Shown piece after piece: positions 16,828 to 25,157 of a DNA stretch of 43,675 nucleotides. The DNA lies in contig JAFLUD010000007.1 in the NCBI GenBank assembly GCA_022508965.1, forward strand, positions 1 to 43,675, in the 5' to 3' direction. The position numbers and the translations under genes were made by a program. The notes beneath the pieces were generated by a model, which saw nothing but the letters and a program-made list of their open reading frames with translations, was not told the origin of the DNA and ran no database searches. Within the stretch, counting starts at the first letter, position 1. Each line of letters starts with the position of its first letter. The DNA is from Oscillospiraceae bacterium (GTDB taxonomy: Bacteria; Bacillota; Clostridia; Oscillospirales; Ruminococcaceae).

Positions 16828-16880
16828 GATTATTTAATTATCGACATCACTAATTTTTTCGGGCTTTGCAGCAAATGTCA

Positions 16881-17198
16881 TTACCAATCAATCCAATCTA
16901 TCGGAAGCCCTTTTTCAAGACACTCTTTTAGGCGCTCGTTAACTTCTTCGTATGTCATTCCCTTATATTCGATAGTTTTTTTAACCTCATCAATATTTGA
17001 AACAACGTGATGACCTTGAATAAAATAAAAGCTGTTATCAAAACGAATAACGCACAATTTATCTTCCTCTGTAGCGCTTTCAAAAGCCGTGAATTTATAG
17101 ACCCCGTTTTCTTTCTCACAAAGCCTGTCTATTACTCGTAATGTTTCCACAGTATGCAGCAAAACAATTTCATTCCTTTCCAAGCAATATTTCCACAA
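16881..17198 (-). CDS. Small AT-rich gene after MuF; possible immunity-type partner
   Basis: 105 residues, acidic, with no membrane segment: FDNSFYFIQGHHVV, then VKKTIEYKGMTYEEVNERLKECLE and the ending LPIDWIDW. Family not recognised. The coding region is visibly richer in A+T than the capsid genes on either side and is closed by a terminator. It overlaps the MuF 3' end by 29 nt. Start uncertain: the ribosome-like GGAAAGGA lies inside the open frame, so initiation at the TTG near 17183 is also possible, giving about 100 residues. Position directly after a MuF protein with an extra C-terminal enzyme-like domain fits the immunity genes described for phage MuF polymorphic toxins; that role is inference. 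Confidence 0.7.
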   Translation of the reverse strand: MWKYCLERNEIVLLHTVETLRVIDRLCEKENGVYKFTAFESATEEDKLCVIRFDNSFYFIQGHHVVSNIDEVKKTIEYKGMTYEEVNERLKECLEKGLPIDWIDW

Positions 17199-18930
17199 CC
17201 TTTTTAGCGGTTTCGCGCGGATTCCCGTTCATATACTCGGCTACAGCCTCAGCAACAAACTCATCATCACTACATAATGCATAATAAGAGATGACCTCCC
17301 CCGCTTTTTTCATGTTTTCGACATTATCATCCGCAAACCAGAAATCCAAGCCAATATCATTTTCAATTTGCTTTCTAAGCGATGAAATCTTGCTCAATTT
17401 CCCGGGAGAATTATCGGTGAGCCAGTACTTAACGGCGTGCCCCAGCTCGTGCCTGATACCGTGCTCGGCAGCGGAAGTGCTCCACGCCCCTAAATCAAAG
17501 TTTTCTTTAGCTTCTTTTGCCAGACGCGACAAAGCGTTTTTAGTCGACACTTCTCTCATAATAACAACATGAAGATTTTTCTGATATGCCGCCGCCCAGT
17601 CTTTATCTCGCGATGTATCATGCATGATGCCGTCCAAATACCCCCCCTTGTGTAAGTCTCCGAAAACATCATACACTCTTGCAATCTCCCGGTTTACCAT
17701 GTTCGCGGCGTCAAGATTGAACTTGTCATACTGCAAATAATCAAAACCAAGAATATTTTTGGCATATTCTTTCGCTTCATCAATACTTTGCGCGTCTTTG
17801 AAGCGAGCCGAAAGCCACTCGCTTTCTTTCTTGATTATATCACTGTTCTCCCCGTCTGTCAAGTCCAAACCGTACTTTTTCAGCACCGACTTATCGCCCT
17901 TGACAAACGCCGCCTCCCATTCGTCGAAGGTCATATTTGCGGGAACGTAGTAGGTCTTGCCGTTCGTGTCCCGCGCAGCGCGTTCCCCTATCTGTCCGAA
18001 ATTCTCCTCGAAATACGGGATCGTAGTTGAACGGCACCACGGGTGGAACGGCGGCGCGGTAACTCCCGCCCGGTAATCCTTCATCGGGAAGTGCTTCTTG
18101 TCCATTTCGCGACAGATATCCGAGGTGTGCGCGTCAAGCGTCGCCAGGATCTCGTATTCCTCGACCCCGAGATTGTTGTAGCACTCGCCCTGCGCCGCGC
18201 TCGAAAAATACGCCGATTCGGTCATTACAAGCCGTCCCGCGTTGCTTTTCGAGGTGGAGAGCTTCTTCGCGATCGCGTTTATCGCCTTTTGCGGATCGCC
18301 GCCCGTGAGTAGGTTCTGTGTGAGCTGACGGTGAACCTCGCCGATCAGCTTCTGCTTGTTCTTCCAAATGCGTTCGGAGAAATTGTAGCCGTCCGCCGCC
18401 CACGGCTTCGCAAGCACCTTCTCGATCTGAGACTGATTCAGCCCCGCGATCTCAAAGCCCACGCCAAAGCCCTTTTGAAGCTCAAACGCGGTGTGATAAT
18501 AGCCGCTTTGATAGGTGTTGAACAGCAGCGTCGTAAAAGTGCCGTGCTGCGCCGCGAACAGCTCCTGAAGACTGTTTTCGGTGTGGATCTTCAGCGCCTC
18601 AAGCCTTGATATGTGAAATCTCGCGGAAGCGTTTTCAAGCTCCTTTACCCACCGCCCGTCGAGAGCGTTTTCGCGGGCGCGTTTTATGTATTCCTCAACC
18701 TCCCACTTGAATTCCTCCAGCTCGTCCTTCGAAAGCAGCTTCCGCGCCTCGGCAAGCGTGATGCTGTTGTTTTTGGCAAGCCGCGCGTACCAGTGCAAAA
18801 TGTCGCTCTCGATCAGCTTTTGCGCCCTTTTATACTGCTTCTCTATTTTCGGAAGAGATTTCAGGCTCATTTCGTTTTGAGCGGCTTCAAGCTGCGCAAA
18901 CCGCTGCTTCCAGTATTCCGCGTTTCTCAA
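17170..18930 (-). CDS. MuF-type minor head protein fused to a C-terminal HExxH metallopeptidase-like domain
   Basis: 586 residues. Residues about 1-310 are a typical SPP1 gp7/MuF head morphogenesis protein: a helical N-terminus, LVMTESAYFSSAAQ and the near-diagnostic CREMDKKHFPMKDY then APPFHPWCRSTTIPYF. MuF proteins sit inside the head near the portal and may be ejected with DNA. A linker (about 320-365) leads to an extra C-terminal domain with the zincin motif HELGH (494-498, in EHGIRHELGHAVKYW) and a later SDDEFVAEAVAEY, whose Glu near 561 could be the third zinc ligand. Known MuF proteins of temperate Firmicutes phages can carry C-terminal toxin domains. This 3' part (about 17170-17900) is more AT-rich than the 5' part, suggesting a swapped module. 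Confidence 0.88.
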   Translation of the reverse strand: MRNAEYWKQRFAQLEAAQNEMSLKSLPKIEKQYKRAQKLIESDILHWYARLAKNNSITLAEARKLLSKDELEEFKWEVEEYIKRARENALDGRWVKELENASARFHISRLEALKIHTENSLQELFAAQHGTFTTLLFNTYQSGYYHTAFELQKGFGVGFEIAGLNQSQIEKVLAKPWAADGYNFSERIWKNKQKLIGEVHRQLTQNLLTGGDPQKAINAIAKKLSTSKSNAGRLVMTESAYFSSAAQGECYNNLGVEEYEILATLDAHTSDICREMDKKHFPMKDYRAGVTAPPFHPWCRSTTIPYFEENFGQIGERAARDTNGKTYYVPANMTFDEWEAAFVKGDKSVLKKYGLDLTDGENSDIIKKESEWLSARFKDAQSIDEAKEYAKNILGFDYLQYDKFNLDAANMVNREIARVYDVFGDLHKGGYLDGIMHDTSRDKDWAAAYQKNLHVVIMREVSTKNALSRLAKEAKENFDLGAWSTSAAEHGIRHELGHAVKYWLTDNSPGKLSKISSLRKQIENDIGLDFWFADDNVENMKKAGEVISYYALCSDDEFVAEAVAEYMNGNPRETAKKVVEILLGKE

Positions 18931-20396
18931 TCAATATCACCGCCGCTGTCGTTGTCGAACATACCCCGAGCCTCGGATTCCTCCCGTTCCTTTTGCGCTG
19001 CCAGTCTTCGCAGCTCCTCTTCCTTGTCGTCGATCCACGGGTGCTGTCCGACGATCGTCTCATCGGAAAGCAGTCCGACGGACTTCGCACAGTTTTCGAT
19101 CGCCTCGCTCTCGTTTATGAGAATATCGCGGTTGAAAATTATGTTGACCTTCTCGCCCTCGAAATTGCCCCTGCCGCTGTTTGCGAGGTAGGCGTTCACG
19201 AAAAACAGCAGGTCCTCAAACATCGCCTGCAATTCCGTTTCCCAGTCGTTACAGTCGAGGTCGATATCGGAATACATCGACTGTATATTCATCTGGTTGG
19301 GATTCCCCGAGAGCCTGTCGTCCTTCGCGTCATAGCCCATACCGTTCTCGACGATAGCCTTCTTGAATATCTCGATTATCGACTTGTAATTATCGGAATT
19401 AACTTTGATCTCCAGCGTCTCAACGCCGCCCTTGGTCTCGCCGTCATAGCGGACCTTGACCGCGCCGTAGGTTGCAAGATTGCGCCGAAATTCCCCGAGA
19501 TTTGTGCCGTCGTAGTTTTTCAGCACAAGAATGGTGTTTCGCGCGTCCTCCTGCATAGCGTTCTCGAAGTCCGACAGCATGATATTCAGCCCGTCCTGGA
19601 GCGTCTTTACCTGCTTTAACAGCGGAGTTTCCGTCTCGGTGTATTTCAGCGCGACAAGCGGGATCTTCGCCCAGTTGAGCGAAACGTCCCCCGCCGTAAC
19701 ATACGCGTATTTATACAGACCGTTCTCGTCAAGATCCGGCTCGAGCCTGCCGCCGTCGGTGAGAATATACTTTTCCACACCCAGATCGCGGTATATCTCG
19801 ACCTTGTGAATAACAACGGGAGCCGCCCCCTCGTAGCCCTCCACGCAGTACAGCCGAAGCGCACAGTCAAGCTCCGTATGCTCGCTGTCCTTCCAGTAGG
19901 GCTTGATCTCATACGCGGGAAAATATCGAAAACATAGCTTTCCCTGCTCGTCAAAGCAAGGATAAAGCCACGCGACGCCGCCGTTCAGAGCGGCCTTTCC
20001 CGCGTTTTTGAGGGTACGCATAAAGCGCTTGTTGAATATCTCTTTCAGCGCCTCAACATACGCCTTGTTTTGGCTTTCCACCACAAACGGCTGACCGAGC
20101 AGATAATTCGCCTTCTGCTTCACGAGCTTTTTATACTGGTTATCCACAATGCGGTTATTCGGGAGATTGGTCACTTCCGTAAGCTCGCCGTTTTCGCCGA
20201 TGACCATACGCTTTCTGAAGAGAATATCGTGCTCTCCGCCATAATATAAATGCCCACCTATCTGCGCCATGCGCTCGGGGGAATTCCGCCAGCGTGACAG
20301 CTCCGTCTCAAAGAATTCAAGCTCGGACATCCGGCTTTCGGCGCCCGCGGTTATCGCGTTCCCGATCCGCGTCGTGATATCGTCAAATAAAAACAT
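18927..20396 (-). CDS. Portal protein (SPP1 gp6-like)
   Basis: 489 residues. Typical features: FETELSRWRNSPERMAQIGGHLYYGGEHDILFRKR near the N-terminus (quoted: IGGHLYYGGEHDIL), NRIVDNQYKKLVKQKANYLLGQP, LKNAGKAALNGGVAWLYP and later LGEFRRNLATYGAVKVRYD. This family forms the 12-subunit ring through which DNA enters and leaves the capsid. It overlaps the MuF ATG by 4 nt and follows the terminase large subunit by 12 nt, as in SPP1-like packaging operons. The C-terminus is Glu/Arg-rich and ends in acidic DNDSGGDID. Confidence 0.95.
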   Translation of the reverse strand: MFLFDDITTRIGNAITAGAESRMSELEFFETELSRWRNSPERMAQIGGHLYYGGEHDILFRKRMVIGENGELTEVTNLPNNRIVDNQYKKLVKQKANYLLGQPFVVESQNKAYVEALKEIFNKRFMRTLKNAGKAALNGGVAWLYPCFDEQGKLCFRYFPAYEIKPYWKDSEHTELDCALRLYCVEGYEGAAPVVIHKVEIYRDLGVEKYILTDGGRLEPDLDENGLYKYAYVTAGDVSLNWAKIPLVALKYTETETPLLKQVKTLQDGLNIMLSDFENAMQEDARNTILVLKNYDGTNLGEFRRNLATYGAVKVRYDGETKGGVETLEIKVNSDNYKSIIEIFKKAIVENGMGYDAKDDRLSGNPNQMNIQSMYSDIDLDCNDWETELQAMFEDLLFFVNAYLANSGRGNFEGEKVNIIFNRDILINESEAIENCAKSVGLLSDETIVGQHPWIDDKEEELRRLAAQKEREESEARGMFDNDSGGDID

Positions 20397-20408
20397 CTCA
20401 CACCCCTA

Positions 20409-21671
20409 TTAATCAAAAGAAAACGCATTCGAGCGGCTGAACTGTTCCATAAGATAACGCAGCGCGTCCATCAGATGGTTGAAATCGTCGATAGGTCTGT
20501 TGATCTTCTGTCCCGTCTTGGGATCGGTGTCCCAGGTGTAATTGGAGATCTCCGTGATCGTATTCACGCATTTCGGGTGAATAAAGATCTTGAAGTCCTG
20601 CAAAAAATCAATTCCGTTCATTATGCTGTCCTTGCCCTTGCGAGCGCTCTCGATACGCGAAAGCCCCAGCTCGCGCAGGCGGTCTATGCTCTTTGGCTCG
20701 GCGCTGTCGGCGACTATTTTTTCTTTGGAATACCCCGCGTCCCTGATATCCTCGGCGATCTTCTCGTTTGAAAGACCGCGCTTGTATATTTCGTCGAATA
20801 TCCAGACGGTTTTGTTCGGGCAGTCCACAAGCGCGCATAAAAAAGCCGTCGGATCGTTCACATAACCGAAGTCCAGACCGAACCCCGAACGCACCGACGG
20901 CAGCTTTCGCACCTCGTCAATATCGAACAGCTTTTCTTCCCAATTCTCATATATCAAACCCTCGACAATTCCCCAGTCGCCCAGACCCGCCACGCGGTAA
21001 CGCCTGGGGTTTGTGAGCTTCATATTCTCAAAAACCTGCAGATCGGCTTTGTCAAGCCATTCGTTACACAAATAGTTTGTGGTTATTGCGAGCGTGTCCT
21101 CACGCGGATCATCGAAAAAACGCTTTTTTAGCCAGTGATGTTCGTTCCATGGATTGAATGTGAGCGTAAACTGCTTGAACAGCCCCGTCTCTTCGGGAAT
21201 GGCGCCGCGGATAGATTCATTGAGCGTGTCAAAATCGGCTTCGCTGCCGATCTCGTAAGCCTCCTCAATCCAGCACCAGCAAAGGTACCCGCGCTCGACG
21301 GTGATAGAGGTTACTTTCAGAGGATCGTCCAGCCCGCGGAAGTAGATCTTCTGCCCCGTCGGAATATATGTCATTTCCAGCGGTGATTCCTTGATCTCCC
21401 AGAACTCCGAGACCCCCAGCCGTTTTATCGCCCATTTAAGCTCGGTGAAGCAGCTGTCCTTGAGCGTTCGGAACACCTTGCGGACAACCAGCAGATTCGC
21501 GTCGGGGTACTGCATAAGCCGCACGATCTGATTCAGCGCGGCAGTCTTGCTTTTCTTGGAAGCGCGGCTGCCCTTTACAACGCGATAACGTCCCTTGAAG
21601 TTCCAGAATTCCTTGTAGCCCTTTCCGACAATATCGGGGAGATAGATTCGTCGCTCATTCAAGGTCACCAT
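20409..21671 (-). CDS. Terminase large subunit (PBSX/SPP1-type)
   Basis: 420 residues. The ATPase part has a Walker A-like VVKGSRASKKSKTAAL (about residues 32-47) and a Walker B-like LCWCWIEEAYEI. The nuclease part has SGFGLDFGYVNDPTAF, IVADSAEPKSI and a closing DDFNHLMDALRY, which supply the usual acidic residues of the RNase H-like headful nuclease. It cuts and pumps phage DNA into the head. The start overlaps the small subunit gene by 17 nt; the ATG sits too near GGGAG, so a GTG or TTG a few codons later may be used. Confidence 0.96.
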   Translation of the reverse strand: MVTLNERRIYLPDIVGKGYKEFWNFKGRYRVVKGSRASKKSKTAALNQIVRLMQYPDANLLVVRKVFRTLKDSCFTELKWAIKRLGVSEFWEIKESPLEMTYIPTGQKIYFRGLDDPLKVTSITVERGYLCWCWIEEAYEIGSEADFDTLNESIRGAIPEETGLFKQFTLTFNPWNEHHWLKKRFFDDPREDTLAITTNYLCNEWLDKADLQVFENMKLTNPRRYRVAGLGDWGIVEGLIYENWEEKLFDIDEVRKLPSVRSGFGLDFGYVNDPTAFLCALVDCPNKTVWIFDEIYKRGLSNEKIAEDIRDAGYSKEKIVADSAEPKSIDRLRELGLSRIESARKGKDSIMNGIDFLQDFKIFIHPKCVNTITEISNYTWDTDPKTGQKINRPIDDFNHLMDALRYLMEQFSRSNAFSFD

Positions 21672-22086
21672 CTCCCGAGATCACCACGGGGACCGCGCCG
21701 GTTACGTTCACCTTATCGGTGAACAGCCCGTGACGTTTGCCGAGCAGCTCCGCCGCCTTCAGGCGCTCCTTTTCATCGGGAGCCTTAGTAACACGCCGCG
21801 CCTCGGAGCAGCCCTCACCGACGCCCTCAACAACAACGACCTCGGAAGAGCTTTCCCCGCGCATAACAGAGGTGAGATACTCAATAACCTCCTGCGCGTC
21901 GGCGGTCTTCTCGTTGTGGATCTGCTCCAGCTGCTCGTCAATATAATTTCTGACTTCAACATTTTTCAACATTCGCTGACCAACGCTGTAAGCCGTTTTC
22001 TCAGAATATCCCGCACGAATTGCCGCTTGTGTGGCATTCGGATCAATCAAATACTCGTCGCAGAAGCGTTTCTGCTTATCCGTCAT
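21655..22086 (-). CDS. Terminase small subunit
   Basis: 143 residues from the ATG at 22086, 9 nt after AAAGGAG; a TTG three codons upstream touches the ribosome site. MTDKQKRFCDEYLIDPNATQAAIRAGYS followed by YSVGQRMLKNVEVRNYIDEQL (quoted: FCDEYLIDPNATQAAIRAGY) is the classic helix-turn-helix N-terminus of Terminase_2 small subunits, which bind the pac site. The C-terminal half is polar and ends VVISGDGDLE. Small before large subunit is the usual order. Confidence 0.95.
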   Translation of the reverse strand: MTDKQKRFCDEYLIDPNATQAAIRAGYSEKTAYSVGQRMLKNVEVRNYIDEQLEQIHNEKTADAQEVIEYLTSVMRGESSSEVVVVEGVGEGCSEARRVTKAPDEKERLKAAELLGKRHGLFTDKVNVTGAVPVVISGDGDLE

Positions 22087-22112
22087 AAGCGGCAACTCCT
22101 TTCAAAACAAAA

Positions 22113-22134
22113 AGCCCCGACAGGTATCGGAGCT
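22113..22134. terminator. Bidirectional hairpin terminator between early and late blocks
   Basis: AGCCCCGA/TCGGAGCT forms an 8-bp stem with a 6-nt loop, flanked by T-runs on both strands (TTTTTTT after it on the plus strand, TTTTTGTTTT on the minus strand). It lies between the DUF1492 regulator and the terminase genes, so late transcription must start below it or pass through it. Confidence 0.75.
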
Positions 22135-22157
22135 TTTTTTATTATTTCATAATACCA

Positions 22158-22577
22158 TCATACCACACAATTACTGCAAAACACTGCAAAACTTTCGAGC
22201 GCGTCGCGTTCATATAAGTAAACGGTTCTCTGCGCGTAGTTAAGCCGCAAAGCGATTTTCAACGCCGTCCAGCCGTTTATGTACTTCATTTCCAATACCG
22301 TGCGATGCACCGCGTCCGGCAGCTTTGCGATGTTCTCCTTGATCTCGCGCTTCAAGTCAACAAGCCTGTCGATCTCGGAATTGATCTCACGCTCAAGGTC
22401 AACGATCTTCGCGGTAAGCTCGCCCACCTTGTCGCCCGGCGCGCTCCCGTGTATCCCGTCCGATCCTGCCGCCGAAACATACCGCGCGCGTTCCCGAAGC
22501 CGGTTTATCTGCGCGAGCTTCGCGTCGATCTGGGCATCCAGCGTCTTGTACTGCTTCAAATATTCCTTTGCGGTCAT
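22158..22577 (-). CDS. DUF1492 / ArpU-like late transcription regulator
   Basis: 139 residues from MTAKEYLKQY at 22577, 9 nt after AAGGGGGAA. A longer open frame exists, but its first codons lack a ribosome site. The N-terminal part is a long coiled coil (KTLDAQIDAKLAQINRLRER); the C-terminal part (VHRTVLEMKYINGWTALKIALRLNYAQRTVYLYERDAL, quoted: EMKYINGWTALKIALRL, YAQRTVYLYERDAL) is a sigma-like helix-turn-helix. Proteins of this kind control late genes in Gram-positive phages. It stands last in the early operon, directly before the terminator and the packaging genes, and overlaps the preceding gene by ATGA. Confidence 0.85.
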   Translation of the reverse strand: MTAKEYLKQYKTLDAQIDAKLAQINRLRERARYVSAAGSDGIHGSAPGDKVGELTAKIVDLEREINSEIDRLVDLKREIKENIAKLPDAVHRTVLEMKYINGWTALKIALRLNYAQRTVYLYERDALESFAVFCSNCVV

Positions 22578-22987
22578 GAGTGTTCCCCCTTTAAATTCCG
22601 TGGTGCGAAGCCATTTTCGCCCGTGAGCAGCTCGATGCACTCCAACGCGAACCGCAGCTTTTCTTCCGTGGAGTTCGCTTTATTTATCGCGATCCTGAGC
22701 TCGTCGGCGCGCATTATTGCCGATTGGTATTTTCGCTGCGCTTCCAGATTGTATGTAAGCTGCTCGCGCTCTTTGCGGTAGATCTCCCGCGCGTTTTCGA
22801 TGTCGTCCCGAAGCAATTCCGCGGGGAAATTTTCGTGTCGGTGACGCATTCCCAGCGCCGCGACGGTATCGAAGAACTTGTACTCCGGCGCGGGAAATTG
22901 ATTGTAATCCAGCACGCCGCTCCAAGCCTTGCGCTCCATTCCGCGGAGTTCCTCGTTGGACAAGGAATTGAAGTTTATTCTTTCCAT
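22574..22987 (-). CDS. Unknown helical protein next to the DUF1492 regulator
   Basis: 137 residues, charged and almost entirely helical (NSLSNEELRGMERKAW, LRDDIENAREIYRKEREQLTYN, ADELRIAINKANSTEEKLRFALE). No membrane segment or known motif. It ends in ATGA overlapping the regulator start, so the two are translationally coupled. The start lies 10 nt after the inverted element at 22997-23011 and has only a weak ribosome site. Proteins of similar size are common before DUF1492 genes in clostridial prophages; function unknown. Confidence 0.78.
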   Translation of the reverse strand: MERINFNSLSNEELRGMERKAWSGVLDYNQFPAPEYKFFDTVAALGMRHRHENFPAELLRDDIENAREIYRKEREQLTYNLEAQRKYQSAIMRADELRIAINKANSTEEKLRFALECIELLTGENGFAPRNLKGEHS

Positions 22988-22996
22988 AAAATGTCC

Positions 22997-23109
22997 GTGA
23001 CGGGTTGTGACAAGTTTGACCCCTTTTCCAATAACCTCTATATAAAAATTATTTTGAAATTCTTATAAGAGAAGTTATAAAGTGCCGTAAACCCGTCACA
23101 AGTCGTCAC
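22997..23109. repeat. Inverted pair of 15-bp elements around an AT-rich core: candidate replication origin or control region
   Basis: GTGACGGGTTGTGAC on the plus strand (22997-23011) and GTGACGACTTGTGAC on the minus strand (23109-23095) agree at 13 of 15 bases. Each contains two GTGAC units exactly 10 bp apart, so four binding-site-like units face each other across 83 nt. The core is very AT-rich (tataaaaattattttgaa, then cttataagagaagttataa). It fills the only sizeable gap in the replication block, directly after the D5 helicase gene. Candidates: origin with iteron-like sites and an unwinding region, or a controlled promoter; a minus-strand TTTACG-N18-TATAAG is visible inside. Confidence 0.6.
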
Positions 23110-23117
23110 ACTCCTTT

Positions 23118-24542
23118 CTACTGAAACAATTTTATTCCGATATAAAACCAACCGTCGCGGGTATGCTTCTTTTCAAAGCGCTTTGCCATTTCGATCCCGA
23201 ACTTGGTATTCGACATCTTATATTCGTTATTGGCATCGCACCACGCGGTATACGCCGAGTAGAGTTCCGTAGATTGCGCGTAAGCGCCTGACCTCTCCTC
23301 GCACCTATCCTCGATAAACGCGGAGATGACGTCCATCTCGCGGCGGTATTCCTTACACATATTCAGCACGGCACGCGGCATCTGCAGCCCCTCGCGCTGC
23401 CACAGCAAACAGCCCTCCACCATCCACCGCAGGATCCCCGAGTGTTCCGCGCGCAGCTTCGTTTTCAGCTCCTTGTCCTTCTTTTCCTCGGGAATCGAGA
23501 CGGTAAACGGGATCATGTGTATTCGCCGCCAGATACCCGTGTCGGTGCCGCGGATTATCGGCTTGTGGTTTGTCGCCATCCAGAGCTTGAACTCCGGCTT
23601 GAATTCGAACTCGTTACCGTAAAGCCTGCGCGCCGTCACGGTGTCCTCACCCGTAAGCTGCTTGAGCAAGCCCTCGTTTATGCGCATTCCCTCGTTCGGT
23701 TCGACCGAGGTCACGAAGCGTGCACCTTTAAGCCGTGCGATGTCGCTGTTTGCGGCGGAGTTCGCGGTGCGGATCATAATTGTTTCGGGCTGTATGTTCA
23801 TAGCATAATCGCCCATAATTTCACGGATAATGTCCAAAAACGTTGATTTTCCGTTATTTCCCACTCCAAACAGAAAAAACGCGCACTGTTCACTCGTTTT
23901 CCCCGTCATAGAGTATCCGACCGCCTTTTGCACATAGCGTATCAGGTCCTTGTCCCCCGCGAAGATCTCGTCGAGGAATTTCAGCCATAACGGACAGTTT
24001 TGCTCCGAGTATTCCACATCGGAGAGCTTTGAGATGAGCCACTTCGGATCGTGCGAAATGATCTCTCCCGTCTTGAGCTTGACGATGCCGCTCGCCGTAT
24101 TGAATGCCATGACGTGTCTGTCGAGCTGGCTCGGAAGCACGGGGAGCAGCTGCTGCGCCATTTCCACCAATGCCTTCTCGCCCTTCATCGAGCGCGTGTA
24201 TTTGATGTGCTTGGTGAACTGCTTTGCGGTCTCCTCGTCCTCGCTCTGGTAGAACGACAGCTCCTCCTGCATCTTTTCGATCGACAGCGCGGCGCGCCGA
24301 AACGCCTCTTTATTAAGATCGACCTGCCACTTTCTCCCGTCCCAGTACAGCCAGGCTTTGTCGGTGTGATTGTAGATCATGCTGTCGCCGAACATATCGC
24401 AAAAGCGCGCGGCGTTGCCCGTGTCGTCAAAGGAATACAGCCGCCCGATATGCTGTTCCTCGGGATCCTCGAAAACCTCGTCCATCAGCTGCTCCATTTC
24501 AGCACGCCGATTCTCCGGCAAGCTCGAAAATCCGTTCTTCAA
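23118..24542 (-). CDS. D5/P4-type phage replicative helicase (VapE/D5_N-like)
   Basis: 474 residues from the first possible start; a second ATG at 24497 (459 residues), one base after the primase stop, is equally likely. Residues about 225-234 hold Walker A (GVGNNGKST), followed by FLDIIREIMGDY, a Walker B-like region, LKQLTGEDTVTARRLYGNEFEF and IIRGTDTGIWRRIHMIPF, the signature order of D5/gp P4 superfamily 3 helicases. An N-terminal D5_N-like region precedes it (AWLYWDGRKWQVD). It probably unwinds phage DNA at the origin together with the CHC2 protein encoded just upstream. No primase-polymerase domain is seen in it. Confidence 0.93.
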   Translation of the reverse strand: MKNGFSSLPENRRAEMEQLMDEVFEDPEEQHIGRLYSFDDTGNAARFCDMFGDSMIYNHTDKAWLYWDGRKWQVDLNKEAFRRAALSIEKMQEELSFYQSEDEETAKQFTKHIKYTRSMKGEKALVEMAQQLLPVLPSQLDRHVMAFNTASGIVKLKTGEIISHDPKWLISKLSDVEYSEQNCPLWLKFLDEIFAGDKDLIRYVQKAVGYSMTGKTSEQCAFFLFGVGNNGKSTFLDIIREIMGDYAMNIQPETIMIRTANSAANSDIARLKGARFVTSVEPNEGMRINEGLLKQLTGEDTVTARRLYGNEFEFKPEFKLWMATNHKPIIRGTDTGIWRRIHMIPFTVSIPEEKKDKELKTKLRAEHSGILRWMVEGCLLWQREGLQMPRAVLNMCKEYRREMDVISAFIEDRCEERSGAYAQSTELYSAYTAWCDANNEYKMSNTKFGIEMAKRFEKKHTRDGWFYIGIKLFQ

Positions 24543-25110
24543 GCCGCAGCACCCCCTTCCCGTGTTCCAAAATAAAGTCGGATTTCTCCTCCGCCGTTCC
24601 CGTATTCAGAACGTCAAGCGCCCAGTCGACAAAATCCATGTGCGCAAGCGATCTCTCAAACCGCGGGTCGAATTCCTCGCCGACTGTTTTCGGCGCATAC
24701 TTTTTCCGCCATAAAATCAGCAGATGATAATAGTCCCGCAAGATCACAAAGCACCTTTTCACAAGCGCGTCGAACCTCTCCGAATTCTCGCGCTGCTTTT
24801 GGATCGCGCGCTGCCGCTCTCGCTCCTCTTTTGTAGGACGATAGTTCGCGTCGTCATAAGGAACTCCGAAATCAAACGCGAGCTTCTTCGCCGCTTCCAC
24901 AGGCGACAGCCCGAACAGCTCCGCCGTGAAGTCTATCACCGAATAATCCGCGCCACACCCGAAGCAGTGAAAACGCTCGTCCACCTTTGCGCTGGGCGTT
25001 TTTTCCTTGTGGAACGGGCAAAGGCACATTCCGCGCTTTATCTCGATACCGTAACTCTGCGCCGCCTGAAGCGTTGTTACGGACTGCTTTACCGCGTCAA
25101 ACAAACGCAT
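24499..25110 (-). CDS. CHC2 zinc-finger primase-like protein, without a visible TOPRIM domain
   Basis: 203 residues starting at MRLFDAVKQS (25110), with ribosome site GAAGGGAG 7 nt upstream; longer readings run into an upstream leader without support. The DnaG-type zinc finger is clear: GMCLCPFHKEKTPS (Cys31, His34) and FHCFGCGADYSVIDF (Cys49, Cys52). DnaG proteins are about 600 residues with a TOPRIM catalytic core; here only a helical tail of about 120 residues follows. Similar short proteins occur beside D5 helicases in clostridial prophages. Role: probably template recognition for priming; the catalytic step may need a host or unseen partner. Confidence 0.85.
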   Translation of the reverse strand: MRLFDAVKQSVTTLQAAQSYGIEIKRGMCLCPFHKEKTPSAKVDERFHCFGCGADYSVIDFTAELFGLSPVEAAKKLAFDFGVPYDDANYRPTKEERERQRAIQKQRENSERFDALVKRCFVILRDYYHLLILWRKKYAPKTVGEEFDPRFERSLAHMDFVDWALDVLNTGTAEEKSDFILEHGKGVLRLEERIFELAGESAC

Positions 25111-25157
25111 TTTATCACTCCCTTCGGGTACATTGTAGCACGGGTTGGACTGAAGTT

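Noticed and set aside
23012-23094. Short open frames after the D5 helicase ribosome-like site (16-23 codons from GTG)
   Set aside because: They start inside the 15-bp elements, have no distinctive sequence and are too short to support without data.
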